64,000 nt of DNA from assembly GCA_964611435.1 (NCBI GenBank), contig CAZSXT010000018.1, forward strand, positions 1 to 64,000. The letters are read 5' to 3'. The translations under genes and the position numbers were made by a program. The stretch is from JAYPHU01 sp964611435. Its GTDB lineage: Bacteria > Pseudomonadota > Alphaproteobacteria > Rhodospirillales > UBA2165. Below are positions 7,218 to 16,480 of the stretch, piece after piece (position 1 is the first letter of the stretch; each line of letters opens with the position of its first letter). Below the pieces are notes generated by a model. The model made no database searches, was not told the origin of the DNA, and was given only the letters and a program-made list of their open reading frames with translations.

Positions 7218-9080
7218 ATGGAGCGACAACATAAACTTGGTTCGTTATTTGTGGCAGTCCTGACCGCCACGGCGATGCTGGCAGGGTCTGTTGCCTATGC
7301 CCAGGATGTAAAACCCCGCCACGGCGTCGCCATGCACGGCGAGCCGAAATACGGTCCGGACTTCAAGCATTTCGATTACGTCAACCCGAACGCGCCCAAA
7401 GGCGGAAATTTACGGCTTCATGCCCTGCAGACGTTCAGCACGTTTAACCCCTTTGTCCTGAAAGGGGATACGGCAGTGGGTTTGAATGACGTCTTCGAAA
7501 CGCTGATGGTCGGCCCCGAGGATGAGGCCTTTACCGAATACGGCCTGCTGGCGGAATCCATTGAAATGCCAGAGGATCGGAGTTGGGTTGCGTTCACGCT
7601 CCGCAAAGAGGCCCGTTGGCATGACGGCAAACCGGTGACCGTGGAAGACGTTCTCTGGAGTTTGGAAACACTGAAGACCAAAGGCCGTCCGTTCTACCGG
7701 TTCTACTACCGGGATGTGACCAAGGCGGAGAAGATCGGGGAACGGAAAGTCAAGTTCACGTTTGGCAAAAGTATTAACCGCGAACTGCCGTTGATCATGG
7801 GTCAGTTGACGGTCCTGCCAAAACACTATTGGGAGGGCCGGGATTTCGAAGCCACCACGCTGGACCCGCCGCTTGGTTCCGGCCCGTATAAAATCAAATC
7901 CTTCGAGCCCGGCCGGTCCATCACTTATGAGCGGGTGAAGGACTATTGGGGCGAGAACATCCCGGTGAATGTGGGCCGCCACAATGTCGATGAAATCCGG
8001 TACGACTATTACCGCGACGCGACCGTGGCCCTGGAGGCCTTCAAGGCCGGTGATTACGATTTCCGCATGGAAAACACATCGAAGGTCTGGGCGACCGGCT
8101 ATGACAGTCCGGCCTTCAAAGACGGGCTCTATAAGAAGGAAGACATCCGCCACCAAAACTCCACCGGCATGCAGGGCTTCATCTTCAATACCCGACGGGA
8201 CTTTTTCAAAGATCCGAGGGTGCGCCAGGCGCTCGCCTATGCTTTTGATTTCGAGTGGACAAACAAGACGCTGTTCTACGGTCAGTACGCGCGGACCTCG
8301 AGCTACTTCTCCAATTCCGAACTGGCGTCGACTGGCCTGCCATCGCCGGAAGAGTTGAAAATACTCAATCCGTTCAAGGACAAGCTGCCGCCGGAGGTGT
8401 TCACCCAGACCTATCAGCCGCCGTCCAATGACGGGTCTGGCCGCATTCGCAAACAATTGCGGACGGCACTGAAGCTGTTGCGTGAGGCCGGCTGGACGAT
8501 CAAAGACAAGAAGCTGGTGAACGGCAAAACGGGCAGGCCATTCGAGTTTGAAATTCTGCTGATCTCACCCGCATTCGAGCGGATTGTTTTACCGTTCGCC
8601 AAGAACCTTGAACGCCTCGGCATAAAGGCCAGCGTACGAACGGTGGATACGGCCCAGTACCGCAAACGGACCGAGGAATATGATTTTGATATGGTCGTTT
8701 CTGGCTTTGGCCAATCTCTCTCGCCCGGCAACGAGCAGCGGGACTATTGGGGCAGCGATGCCGCCACACGGCCCGGCAGCCGCAATCTGATCGGCATCCA
8801 GGACCCGGTGATCGACAAACTGATCGAACTTGTTGTTTCCGCGCCGGACAGAGATAGTCTGATCATCCGCACCCGAGCGCTGGACCGGGTGTTGCTTTGG
8901 AACCATTTCGTCATTCCCCAATGGCATACACGCGACTTCCGCGTCGCCTATTGGGACAAGTTCGGCCGGCCGGATAAAACGCCGGCTTATGGGATCGGCT
9001 TCGATGCTTGGTGGGTGGATCAGCAGAAGGCCGCCGCCCTTGCGTCCAAACTGGCCAGCGGGACAAAAAGTTCCCAATAG
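7218..9080 (+). CDS. yejA: Extracellular peptide-binding protein of ABC importer (YejA-like)
   Basis: 620 residues from the ATG at 7218, which has AGGGAG 8 bases upstream; the in-frame ATG at 7185 lacks one. A signal peptide covers 1-28 (cleavage after AYA). The mature part is an SBP_bac_5 domain: HGVAMHGEPKYGPDFKHFDY at the N-terminus is typical of YejA, and EARWHDGKPVTVEDVLWSLE is the family signature. It delivers peptides to the YejBEF permease encoded next. In enterobacteria YejABEF takes up microcin C and defence peptides; here the natural substrate is unknown. Confidence 0.9.
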   Translation: MERQHKLGSLFVAVLTATAMLAGSVAYAQDVKPRHGVAMHGEPKYGPDFKHFDYVNPNAPKGGNLRLHALQTFSTFNPFVLKGDTAVGLNDVFETLMVGPEDEAFTEYGLLAESIEMPEDRSWVAFTLRKEARWHDGKPVTVEDVLWSLETLKTKGRPFYRFYYRDVTKAEKIGERKVKFTFGKSINRELPLIMGQLTVLPKHYWEGRDFEATTLDPPLGSGPYKIKSFEPGRSITYERVKDYWGENIPVNVGRHNVDEIRYDYYRDATVALEAFKAGDYDFRMENTSKVWATGYDSPAFKDGLYKKEDIRHQNSTGMQGFIFNTRRDFFKDPRVRQALAYAFDFEWTNKTLFYGQYARTSSYFSNSELASTGLPSPEELKILNPFKDKLPPEVFTQTYQPPSNDGSGRIRKQLRTALKLLREAGWTIKDKKLVNGKTGRPFEFEILLISPAFERIVLPFAKNLERLGIKASVRTVDTAQYRKRTEEYDFDMVVSGFGQSLSPGNEQRDYWGSDAATRPGSRNLIGIQDPVIDKLIELVVSAPDRDSLIIRTRALDRVLLWNHFVIPQWHTRDFRVAYWDKFGRPDKTPAYGIGFDAWWVDQQKAAALASKLASGTKSSQ

Positions 9081-9139
9081 CCTGGCCGCCATGCTATCCC
9101 GTTAAGCTTACCGCCACCTAGACGGAGAGCCGCCGGCCA

Positions 9140-10255
9140 ATGCTAGCCTACATCATCCGCCGACTGTTGTTCGTCGTTCCGACGCTCTTTGCGATCATTC
9201 TGTTGAATTTCGTGATCGTCCAGTTTGCGCCGGGTGGACCGGTGGAACAGACAATTGCCGAAATTCAGGGAACCAATGTCGACGCCACGGCGCGGGTGAG
9301 CGGCAGTTCTCAAGGGGATACGATTTCTCAGCCCGGCGGCCCGTCAGGTCAGCCGGGCGGCGGACCTGTCAACAAGTACCGCGGCGCCCGAGGTCTAGAA
9401 CCCGAACTGATCAAGGAAATCGAGAAACTCTACGGGTTTGACAAGCCGCCTCATGAACGTTTTTTCCTGATGATAAAAAATTACGTGCGTTTTGATCTGG
9501 GCGAGAGCTTCTACCGGGATCAGAGCGTGGTCGATCTGGTGATCGATAAGCTGCCGGTGTCCATCTCGCTCGGTCTGTGGACGACCCTGCTGGTCTATTT
9601 GATCTCCATCCCCTTGGGTATTGCAAAGTCCGTGCGGGACGGTTCCCGCTTCGATGTCTGGACCAGCGCCGTGGTAATCGTCGGCAATGCTATACCCGGC
9701 TTCCTGTTCGCGATTCTTTTGGTCGTGCTGTTTGCCGGCGGCAGTTTCTGGGACCTGTTCCCCCTACGGGGACTGGTCTCGCCAGATTGGGATGAGCTAA
9801 GTCTGTTCGGCAAAATCATCGATTATTTATGGCACATGGTGTTGCCCATCGTCGCTTTGGTCATCGGCGGGTTCGCCAGCCTGACCATGTTGACCAAGAA
9901 TTCCTTCCTGGAAGAGATCAACAAACAGTATGTGACCACGGCCCGGTCCAAAGGTCTGACGGAAAAGCGAGTGCTGTACGGTCACGTCTTCCGTAACGCC
10001 ATGTTGATCGTGATTGCGGGATTTCCTTCCGCGTTCATCGGTATCCTGTTTACCGGCGCCTTTCTGATTGAAGTGATTTTCTCCCTGGACGGGTTGGGTC
10101 TGCTGGGCTTCGAAGCGCTGATCAACCGCGATTATCCGATCATGTTCGGCACGCTTTACGTCTTTACCCTGCTGGGACTGCTCATGGGCATTATCGGCGA
10201 TATCGCCTATCACGTGGTCGATCCCCGGATCGATTTCGAAGCGCGGGAGGTGTAG
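9140..10255 (+). CDS. yejB: Peptide ABC transporter permease YejB
   Basis: 371 residues, close to E. coli YejB (364). The N-terminal helix (YIIRRLLFVVPTLFAIILLN) is followed by a long Gly/Pro-rich periplasmic loop (about 45-80) that is characteristic of YejB among DppB-type permeases. Five more helices and the EAA loop (EINKQYVTTARSKGLTEKRV, about 256-275) complete the domain. ATG at 9140 has GGAGAG upstream. It sits between yejA and yejE, with yejE starting 3 bp after its stop. Confidence 0.92.
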   Translation: MLAYIIRRLLFVVPTLFAIILLNFVIVQFAPGGPVEQTIAEIQGTNVDATARVSGSSQGDTISQPGGPSGQPGGGPVNKYRGARGLEPELIKEIEKLYGFDKPPHERFFLMIKNYVRFDLGESFYRDQSVVDLVIDKLPVSISLGLWTTLLVYLISIPLGIAKSVRDGSRFDVWTSAVVIVGNAIPGFLFAILLVVLFAGGSFWDLFPLRGLVSPDWDELSLFGKIIDYLWHMVLPIVALVIGGFASLTMLTKNSFLEEINKQYVTTARSKGLTEKRVLYGHVFRNAMLIVIAGFPSAFIGILFTGAFLIEVIFSLDGLGLLGFEALINRDYPIMFGTLYVFTLLGLLMGIIGDIAYHVVDPRIDFEAREV

Positions 10256-10258
10256 GAG

Positions 10259-11311
10259 ATGGCGGCGGACCGGCTGTTCGGCATGCATATCACGCCCATC
10301 AACCGGCGGCGGATCGAGAACTTTAAAGCCAACAAGCGGGGATATTGGTCCTTGTGGATTTTCCTGGGCCTGTTCGTGATCAGCCTGTTTTCTGAATTTA
10401 TCGCCAACGATAAGCCGATACTGGTCGGCTATGACGGCGGCATCTATGTGCCGGTACTCATCTCTTATCCGGAAACAACCTTCGGCGGCGATTTCCCGAC
10501 CGAGGCTGAGTACGCCGATCCCGAAGTGCAGGAGCTGATCCTGGAAAAGGGCTGGATCGTCTGGCCGCTGATTCCCTACAGCTATGACACCAATGTTCGC
10601 AATCTGCCGTCGCCGGCCCCGTCGCCCCCGACGGCGCAAAACTGGCTGGGTACTGATGACCAAGCAAGGGACGTTGTGGCCAGGCTACTTTACGGGTTTC
10701 GCATATCCGTGTTGTTCGGTCTTATCCTGACCATCCTAAGTTCCATTGTGGGCATTGCCGCCGGCGCGTGGCAGGGATTCTTCGGCGGTTGGACGGACCT
10801 GATCTTCCAGCGTTTCATGGAGATTTGGGGCAGTATGCCCCAGCTGTTTATTTTGATTATCTTGGCCGGCCTATTTGTGCCCAGCTTTTGGCTGCTGTTG
10901 GGCATTCTGCTGCTGTTCAGCTGGATGTCGCTGGTGGGCGTGGTGCGCGCCGAGTTTCTGCGCGGGCGGAATCACACCTATGTCTTGGCGGCCCGGGCGC
11001 TGGGCGTGTCTAACGCCAAAATCATGTTCAAGCACATCCTGCCAAACGCCATGGTGGCGAGCGTTACGTTCCTGCCCTTCATCCTGTCCGGCTCAATCAC
11101 CAGCCTGACCGCCCTCGATTTTCTTGGTTTTGGCCTGCCGCCCGGTTCGGCCTCTCTGGGCGAACTTCTGAACCAGGGTAAATCCAATCTCCAGGCGCCG
11201 TGGCTCGGCATCTCCGGGTTCATCATCCTGGCGATCATGTTAAGTCTGTTGATCTTCATCGGCGAGGCCGTGCGCGACGCGTACGATCCCCGCAAGACGT
11301 TCCGGAACTGA
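10259..11311 (+). CDS. yejE: Peptide ABC transporter permease YejE
   Basis: 350 residues (E. coli 341). PINRRRIENFKANKRGYWSL before the first helix is diagnostic for YejE, as is a large periplasmic insertion ending in NWLGTDDQARDVVARLLYGF. The EAA loop near 230-250 contacts YejF. The start at 10259 overlaps the AGGAG at the yejB stop closely; the Met at 10283 is possible. It is the second membrane subunit of the importer, co-transcribed with yejB and yejF. Confidence 0.92.
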   Translation: MAADRLFGMHITPINRRRIENFKANKRGYWSLWIFLGLFVISLFSEFIANDKPILVGYDGGIYVPVLISYPETTFGGDFPTEAEYADPEVQELILEKGWIVWPLIPYSYDTNVRNLPSPAPSPPTAQNWLGTDDQARDVVARLLYGFRISVLFGLILTILSSIVGIAAGAWQGFFGGWTDLIFQRFMEIWGSMPQLFILIILAGLFVPSFWLLLGILLLFSWMSLVGVVRAEFLRGRNHTYVLAARALGVSNAKIMFKHILPNAMVASVTFLPFILSGSITSLTALDFLGFGLPPGSASLGELLNQGKSNLQAPWLGISGFIILAIMLSLLIFIGEAVRDAYDPRKTFRN

Positions 11312-11314
11312 TCC

Positions 11315-12952
11315 ATGGCCAATCTGCTCACCATAAAGGAATTGGCGGTCAGTTTCGGCCGGGATACGGACAAGGGCGGCCGCGAGGTCCTGGCGGTCAA
11401 AAATGCGTCTCTAGAGATCGACCGGGGCGAGATTGTCGCCCTGGTTGGCGAATCCGGCTCCGGCAAGTCGGTGACCGCGCTCTCGGTCATGCGGCTGTTG
11501 CCCTATCCGCTGGCCTGGCACCCTAAGGGCAGCATTATATTCGACGGCAAAGAGATCATGGACGCCGCCGAGGCCGACATGCGCGCCATTCGGGGCAATC
11601 GCATCTCCATGATTTTTCAGGAGCCGCTCAATTCCCTCAACCCGCTGCATAGTATCGAAAAACAAATCGGCGAGGTCCTGCACCTACACAAGCGGATGAC
11701 GCCGGCCCAAGCCCGCGCGCGGATCGAGGAACTGTTGGACCTGGTTGGCATGCCGGACGCCAAATCGCGATTGCATTCCATGCCCCACGAATTCTCCGGC
11801 GGTCAGCAGCAGCGCATCATGATCGCCATGGCGCTGGCCAATGAACCGGAGCTGCTGATCGCCGATGAGCCCACCACGGCGTTGGATGTCACCGTTCAGG
11901 CGCAAGTTCTAAAGCTGCTGCGCGAGTTGACCGAGCGTCTCAACATGGGCCTGCTGCTGATCACCCATGATCTCGGCATCGTCCGGCGTATGGCGCGTCA
12001 CGTCTATGTCATGCAGGACGGCGCGCTGGTGGAGCATCAGGACACGGAGGCCCTGTTTAACAATCCCGAACATGAGTACACCCAGCGGCTTCTTTCCGCC
12101 GAACCCTCGGGCCGGCCCGATCCGGTGCCGGACAACTCGCCGGAAGTGTTACGCGGGCGGGACGTCAAAGTCTGGTTCCCGATCAAAAAAGGCGTCATCC
12201 GCCGGGTGGTTGGCCACATCAAGGCGGTGGACGGGATTACCCTTAATCTTCGGGAGGGCCACACGCTGGGCGTCGTCGGCGAATCCGGCTCCGGGAAGTC
12301 TACGCTCGGCCGGGCGCTCCTGCGTCTCGACACCAGCATGGGCGAGATCGAATTTCAGGGTAGAGACATTCAAGTACTTGGCTGGAAAGACATGATGCCG
12401 CTCCGCCGGGAGATGCAGATCGTGTTTCAGGACCCGTTTGGCTCCCTCAGTCCCAGACTATCTGTCTTCCAGATTGTCGAGGAGGGGCTGTTGGTGCACG
12501 GGCTCGGCGGCACCTACGAGGAACGCCGTGACCTGGTGGCCGAGGCGCTGCGGGAGGTCGATCTCGACCCGGACAGTATGGACCGTTACCCCCATGAATT
12601 TTCCGGCGGGCAGCGCCAGCGTATCTGTATCGCCCGCGCGCTGGTCCTCAAGCCCAAGATGATGGTGCTGGATGAACCGACCTCGGCCTTGGACATGTCC
12701 GTGCAGGCGCAGATTGTTGATCTGTTGCGGGATCTGCAAAAGAAACACGGTCTCGCTTATCTGTTTATCAGCCATGATCTCAAGGTCGTGCGCGCCCTGG
12801 CGCATGATCTTATTGTGATCAAGGGCGGCGTCGTGGTGGAGCAGGGAACAGCCGATCAGGTCTTCGACGATCCGCAAGAAGACTACACCAAGGCGCTGAT
12901 GAAAGCGGCGTTTGAGATCGAAGCGGACGAAAGCGGCGTGGTGTCGTTTTAA
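11315..12952 (+). CDS. yejF: Peptide ABC transporter ATPase YejF (two ATPase domains)
   Basis: 545 residues with two fused ABC domains. The first has Walker A GESGSGKS near 45 and signature FSGGQQQR near 162. The second has GESGSGKS near 325 and FSGGQRQR near 430; each has a DEPT Walker B and an H-loop (LLITHD, LFISHD). This fused form is usual for YejF (E. coli 529). It starts 3 bp after yejE and ends the operon, overlapping the convergent uppP stop by 4 bp. Confidence 0.93.
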   Translation: MANLLTIKELAVSFGRDTDKGGREVLAVKNASLEIDRGEIVALVGESGSGKSVTALSVMRLLPYPLAWHPKGSIIFDGKEIMDAAEADMRAIRGNRISMIFQEPLNSLNPLHSIEKQIGEVLHLHKRMTPAQARARIEELLDLVGMPDAKSRLHSMPHEFSGGQQQRIMIAMALANEPELLIADEPTTALDVTVQAQVLKLLRELTERLNMGLLLITHDLGIVRRMARHVYVMQDGALVEHQDTEALFNNPEHEYTQRLLSAEPSGRPDPVPDNSPEVLRGRDVKVWFPIKKGVIRRVVGHIKAVDGITLNLREGHTLGVVGESGSGKSTLGRALLRLDTSMGEIEFQGRDIQVLGWKDMMPLRREMQIVFQDPFGSLSPRLSVFQIVEEGLLVHGLGGTYEERRDLVAEALREVDLDPDSMDRYPHEFSGGQRQRICIARALVLKPKMMVLDEPTSALDMSVQAQIVDLLRDLQKKHGLAYLFISHDLKVVRALAHDLIVIKGGVVVEQGTADQVFDDPQEDYTKALMKAAFEIEADESGVVSF

Positions 12953-13782
12953 AAGAGCTGAAAGTCAGGCGCCCAATAGGCGATATAGAGAAGACCCGCC
13001 CCTAGGAACAGCCGGTAAATCACAAACGGGGTAAAGCTGGCCCGCTTGAGCCAGACCATGAGAAGCGCAATGGCGATCAGGGCGAAACCGAAAGCCATGG
13101 CGCCGACGGTGAGCGCCTCGCGGAGCAACACCTCGTTCTGGCTTTCGTAGAGTTCCCAGCCCTTCAACCCGCCGGCGGCGATAATGACTGGAATAGACAA
13201 CAGCAACGAAAAACGCGCCGCATCCTGGCGTTCGACGCCGAGGAACCGGGCGGCGGTCATTGTGATGCCGGCGCGGCTTGTGCCGGGGATCAGCGCCAGC
13301 ACCTGGAACAGGCCGATGAAAAAGGCCCCGGCGAACGTGATATGCTCGATCCGGCTGATGGTCATATTGACCTTGTCGGCGATAAACAGCAGGACGCCGA
13401 AACCCAGCGTGGCCCAGCCGATCACTTCGAGGGAGCGGAAGGCGTCTCCCATATACATGCTGACATAGAAGCCCGCGGCCACCACCGGCAAGGTGGCCAG
13501 GAGTAATTTCATCAGCAGATAAAATTCCCGGTCCAGGGGGCGCCGGTTGGACATCTGCTTAAAGCTCCGCAGCACCGATCCGGTCATCGATAACAGGTCT
13601 TGCCAGAAGTAAAGTACAACGGCGAGCAACGTGCCCACATGAACCGCGACATCAATCAAGAGACCCTGGTCCGCCCAGCCGGTCAGCCTGGGCACCAGAA
13701 TGAGGTGCCCGGAGCTTGAGATGGGCAAAAATTCGGTGATACCTTGCACGGCGGCGAGGACAAGAAGCTGAATGAGTGGCAC
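12949..13782 (-). CDS. uppP: Undecaprenyl-diphosphatase
   Basis: 277 residues, start GTG at 13782. It recycles undecaprenyl pyrophosphate, the lipid carrier for peptidoglycan and LPS, at the inner membrane. Motif 1 (QGITEFLPISSSGHLI, residues 14-29) and motif 2 (PGTSRAG) are both intact, with about eight transmembrane helices. It is divergent from fzlA, so two envelope/division genes share an upstream region. Confidence 0.94.
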   Translation of the reverse strand: MPLIQLLVLAAVQGITEFLPISSSGHLILVPRLTGWADQGLLIDVAVHVGTLLAVVLYFWQDLLSMTGSVLRSFKQMSNRRPLDREFYLLMKLLLATLPVVAAGFYVSMYMGDAFRSLEVIGWATLGFGVLLFIADKVNMTISRIEHITFAGAFFIGLFQVLALIPGTSRAGITMTAARFLGVERQDAARFSLLLSIPVIIAAGGLKGWELYESQNEVLLREALTVGAMAFGFALIAIALLMVWLKRASFTPFVIYRLFLGAGLLYIAYWAPDFQLF

Positions 13783-13954
13783 GAGATCAGGCCTTTTCTG
13801 ATCGGCGGACGGTCGAGGGTTTTCTAAAATCCGGAATAGGCCCGCCGCTCCTAAAATTTCCTTAAAGGGATCGAATAAACAAGTGTCGGTCTACTGGCAA
13901 TCGGGGAAATACGCATCTGTATCCGGGCGAGAATCTTTCTTATAAGAGTATCCG

Positions 13955-14623
13955 ATGCGCACCCTCTATCACCTTTGGCTCGATCCCCATGCCCGCAAAG
14001 TCAGGATCGTTCTCGCCGAGAAGAAGCTCGAATTCCAGATGGTTGTTGAACAGGTCTGGGAACGGCGGCGGGAATTCCTGGCCCTGAACCCGGCCGGCGA
14101 AGTGCCCGTACTGGTGGAGCCGGACAGTACCGTTCTGGCCGATTCGGCGGCGATCTGTGAATACTTGGAAGAACATTCGCCGGAACCTAATCTGTTGGGC
14201 CGGAAACCCTATGAACGGGCCGAGGTCCGCCGGCTGGTCGCCTGGTTCGACCGAAAATTCAACACCGAGGTCACCGAGCATTTGGTCCAAGAAAAAGTGA
14301 TGAAGCGGTTCCTCGGCCTGGGCGAGCCGGATTCCCGGACCATCCGCGCCGCCCAGCAAAACATCCACACTCACTTGGACTATATCGCCTTCCTGACCGA
14401 CCGGCGGCATTGGCTGGCGGGGGAGGATATGACCCTCGCCGACATCGCCGCCGCCGCGCATATCTCCGCCATCGATTATCTTGGCGATGTGCCGTGGAAC
14501 GATCACAAGTCGGCCAAACACTGGTATGCGCGGATTAAGTCCCGGCCGAGCCTCCGGCCGATCCTGGCGGACTCCATCCCTGGTCTGCCCGCGCCGAAGC
14601 ATTACGCGAATCTGGATTTCTAA
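13955..14623 (+). CDS. fzlA: FtsZ-binding glutathione S-transferase-like protein FzlA
   Basis: 222 residues with a GST N-terminal thioredoxin domain (about 1-80) and helical C-terminal domain. MRTLYHxxLDPHARKVR, the VWERRREF segment and the C-terminal ending HYANLDF resemble Caulobacter FzlA, which binds FtsZ and activates constriction rather than acting as an enzyme. The neighbour uppP and the SDR gene 1 kb on are commonly seen with fzlA in alphaproteobacteria (recalled synteny). A plain GST is the alternative, but the tail match makes FzlA the better call. Confidence 0.75.
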   Translation: MRTLYHLWLDPHARKVRIVLAEKKLEFQMVVEQVWERRREFLALNPAGEVPVLVEPDSTVLADSAAICEYLEEHSPEPNLLGRKPYERAEVRRLVAWFDRKFNTEVTEHLVQEKVMKRFLGLGEPDSRTIRAAQQNIHTHLDYIAFLTDRRHWLAGEDMTLADIAAAAHISAIDYLGDVPWNDHKSAKHWYARIKSRPSLRPILADSIPGLPAPKHYANLDF

Positions 14624-14745
14624 TTATGCCACGCAGAATTCCTGCGTGCCGGTTGAACGTCATCCACGGGCCTGACTGAGTGGAGCCGGAGCTTCGCTTC
14701 GGCGTAGGCAGTCTGGTCCCGAGGATCTATCCTAGATTTGAAAAT

Positions 14746-14786
14746 GGGTGCGCGGATCACGGCCTATCGGCAGGTCCGCGCATGAC
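14746..14786 (+). repeat. Short palindromic repeat, type B, copy 1
   Basis: GGGTGCGCGGATCACG...GGTCCGCGCATGAC: arms GCGCGGA and TCCGCGC can pair. The same ends recur at 22313-22353 (inverted) and 22541-22590. It lies between the fzlA stop and the stop of the minus-strand TPR gene, and could terminate transcription in either direction. A separate 7-bp hairpin (CACGCAG/CTGCGTG, 14630-14648) just after fzlA has no T-run. Confidence 0.65.
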
Positions 14787-14799
14787 TAAAAATGGAGAC

Positions 14800-15555
14800 C
14801 TACCCGCCGCCGTCCAGCCGTTCGAGATTGGCCTGGGCGGATTTGGCCGCGTCGGAGTCTTTGGCGACCTCGATCACCTGCAGCCAGTCCCGGCGTGCGC
14901 CTTCCTCGTCGCCGATGAGACGGCGGACGATGCCGCTTTCCAGCAGGCCTTCCGGGTGATCCGGGTCAATCGACAGCGCGTGCGTTACGTCCCGGATCGC
15001 GTCCTGGACCTTATCCAACTGACGGAATGCGCTGGCCCGATAGACCCGGGCAAAGACGTGATCCGGGGCCCGGGCGATCACATGATCCAGATCCCGGGCC
15101 GCGTCGCCGAAAGCGTCCCGCGCTGCAAAGGCTTGGGACCGGTCGACATAGAGGCTGAGGTCTTCAGGACTGAGTTTAATTGCAGCGGTCAGTAGTGACT
15201 CCGCCTTCTCCGGGTTGCCCGCGACCAGCCACGCCTGGCCGGCCTGGCCCAAAAGCGCGCCTTTGAAAGCTGCGGCGGCTTTTACTGTTTGTGCAAGGGA
15301 CTCCAGCCGTTCCGCCGCATCCACCGTATGTCCCATATTGAGAAGTGACACAGCGGCGCAATGGCTGGCGGCATCGCCGCCACCCAGGCCCCTCCACAGG
15401 GTGGCGTTCTCGAACCCTTTCTCCGGCTGGGTGCGCGCCAACTGCATGCAAGCGGCGTACTCCTTTTCCGGATCGATCTCCTTGGCTTGAAGGGGGGCGG
15501 TCGTGATCGCGCCGACGATAAGCACAATTGTGGAGATGAAAAATATGGTGCGCAA
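14800..15555 (-). CDS. Secreted tetratricopeptide-repeat protein
   Basis: 251 residues from a TTG start at 15555. The first 24 residues are a signal peptide (MRTIFFISTIVLIVGAITTA, cleaved near LQA). The mature protein has about four TPR units between residues 70 and 225, for example the pattern W-A-G-P-A near AGNPEKAESLLTAAIKLSPE and RAPDHVFARVYRASAFRQL. A single Cys pair (C36, C65) lies before the repeats. TPRs bind partner proteins; the partner is not known. The start codon is unusual, but the signal peptide begins there. Confidence 0.7.
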   Translation of the reverse strand: MRTIFFISTIVLIVGAITTAPLQAKEIDPEKEYAACMQLARTQPEKGFENATLWRGLGGGDAASHCAAVSLLNMGHTVDAAERLESLAQTVKAAAAFKGALLGQAGQAWLVAGNPEKAESLLTAAIKLSPEDLSLYVDRSQAFAARDAFGDAARDLDHVIARAPDHVFARVYRASAFRQLDKVQDAIRDVTHALSIDPDHPEGLLESGIVRRLIGDEEGARRDWLQVIEVAKDSDAAKSAQANLERLDGGG

Positions 15556-15586
15556 ATGACTTCTCGCCTTTCCCTCGGAGGAGAGT

Positions 15587-16480
15587 ATGATCCCGGCAAC
15601 TCATAGCAGACAAACAGCCGTTAAATCCATGTCTCTTAACAACTCTCTTTTATGTATCGGTCTTGGATATTCCGCCCGGTATCTAAGCCTGCGCCTATTG
15701 CCCAAGGGCTGGACGGTTACCGGAACCTACCGGGAAGAGCCGCCTGTTGACGCGGCCGAACGCGTGCGGCTGACCAAGTACAGTGACGTTTCGTCCGAGG
15801 ATTGGGCGGGGGTCAGCCATTTGTTGCTGTCCGCACCGCCGGGCTCGGACGGCGATCCCGTATTGGCGGACTTCGGGCAGGCCGTCCACGAGGCGGAGAA
15901 TCTGCAATGGATTGGTTATCTCTCCACCACTGGCGTCTACGGCGATACGGGCGGCGCCTGGGTGGACGAGACCTCGGCCCTGAACCCTACCAATGATCGG
16001 GGACGTTACCGGGCCGAGGCCGAAGCCGCCTGGCTGGCGTTTGGGGAACAGAAGGGCGTACCGGTTCAAGTCTTTCGGCTCGCTGGCATCTACGGACCCG
16101 GTCGAAGCCCGGTGGATCAGGTGAAGCGGGGTGCGGCCCGGCGGATCGACAAGACCGGCCACGCGTTCTCCCGCATTCATGTGGAGGATATCGCTGCCGT
16201 CCTGGAGGCATCAATTGACCGGCCCAGTCCCGGCGCAATCTACAACGTGTGCGATAACGAACCCGCACCTCAGGCCGATGTCATCGCCTATGCGTGTAAG
16301 CTGCTGGGGCGTGAACCATTGCCGCTGATCCCGTTCGACGAAGCAGCGGCGGAGATGTCGCCCATGGCGTTGAGTTTTTGGGCCGATAACCGCCGGGTCT
16401 CCAACAAACGCCTGCGGGAGGAGCTCGGGGTTGTGTTGAGCTATCCCACCTATCGGGAAGGGCTGGCGTCGCTGGTTTAG
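15587..16480 (+). CDS. NAD(P)-dependent epimerase/SDR family protein
   Basis: About 297 residues from ATG 15587, which has GGAGGAG close upstream; homology would favour the Met at 15629 (MSLNNSLLCIGLGYSARYL), so the first 14 residues are doubtful. The Rossmann motif is G-L-G-Y-S-A, followed by YLSTTGVYGD and Y136-like GRYRAEAE in place of the usual YxxxK. The family (YeeZ-like, atypical SDR) has no settled substrate. Convergent with the next gene, overlapping it by 4 bp. Confidence 0.75.
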   Translation: MIPATHSRQTAVKSMSLNNSLLCIGLGYSARYLSLRLLPKGWTVTGTYREEPPVDAAERVRLTKYSDVSSEDWAGVSHLLLSAPPGSDGDPVLADFGQAVHEAENLQWIGYLSTTGVYGDTGGAWVDETSALNPTNDRGRYRAEAEAAWLAFGEQKGVPVQVFRLAGIYGPGRSPVDQVKRGAARRIDKTGHAFSRIHVEDIAAVLEASIDRPSPGAIYNVCDNEPAPQADVIAYACKLLGREPLPLIPFDEAAAEMSPMALSFWADNRRVSNKRLREELGVVLSYPTYREGLASLV

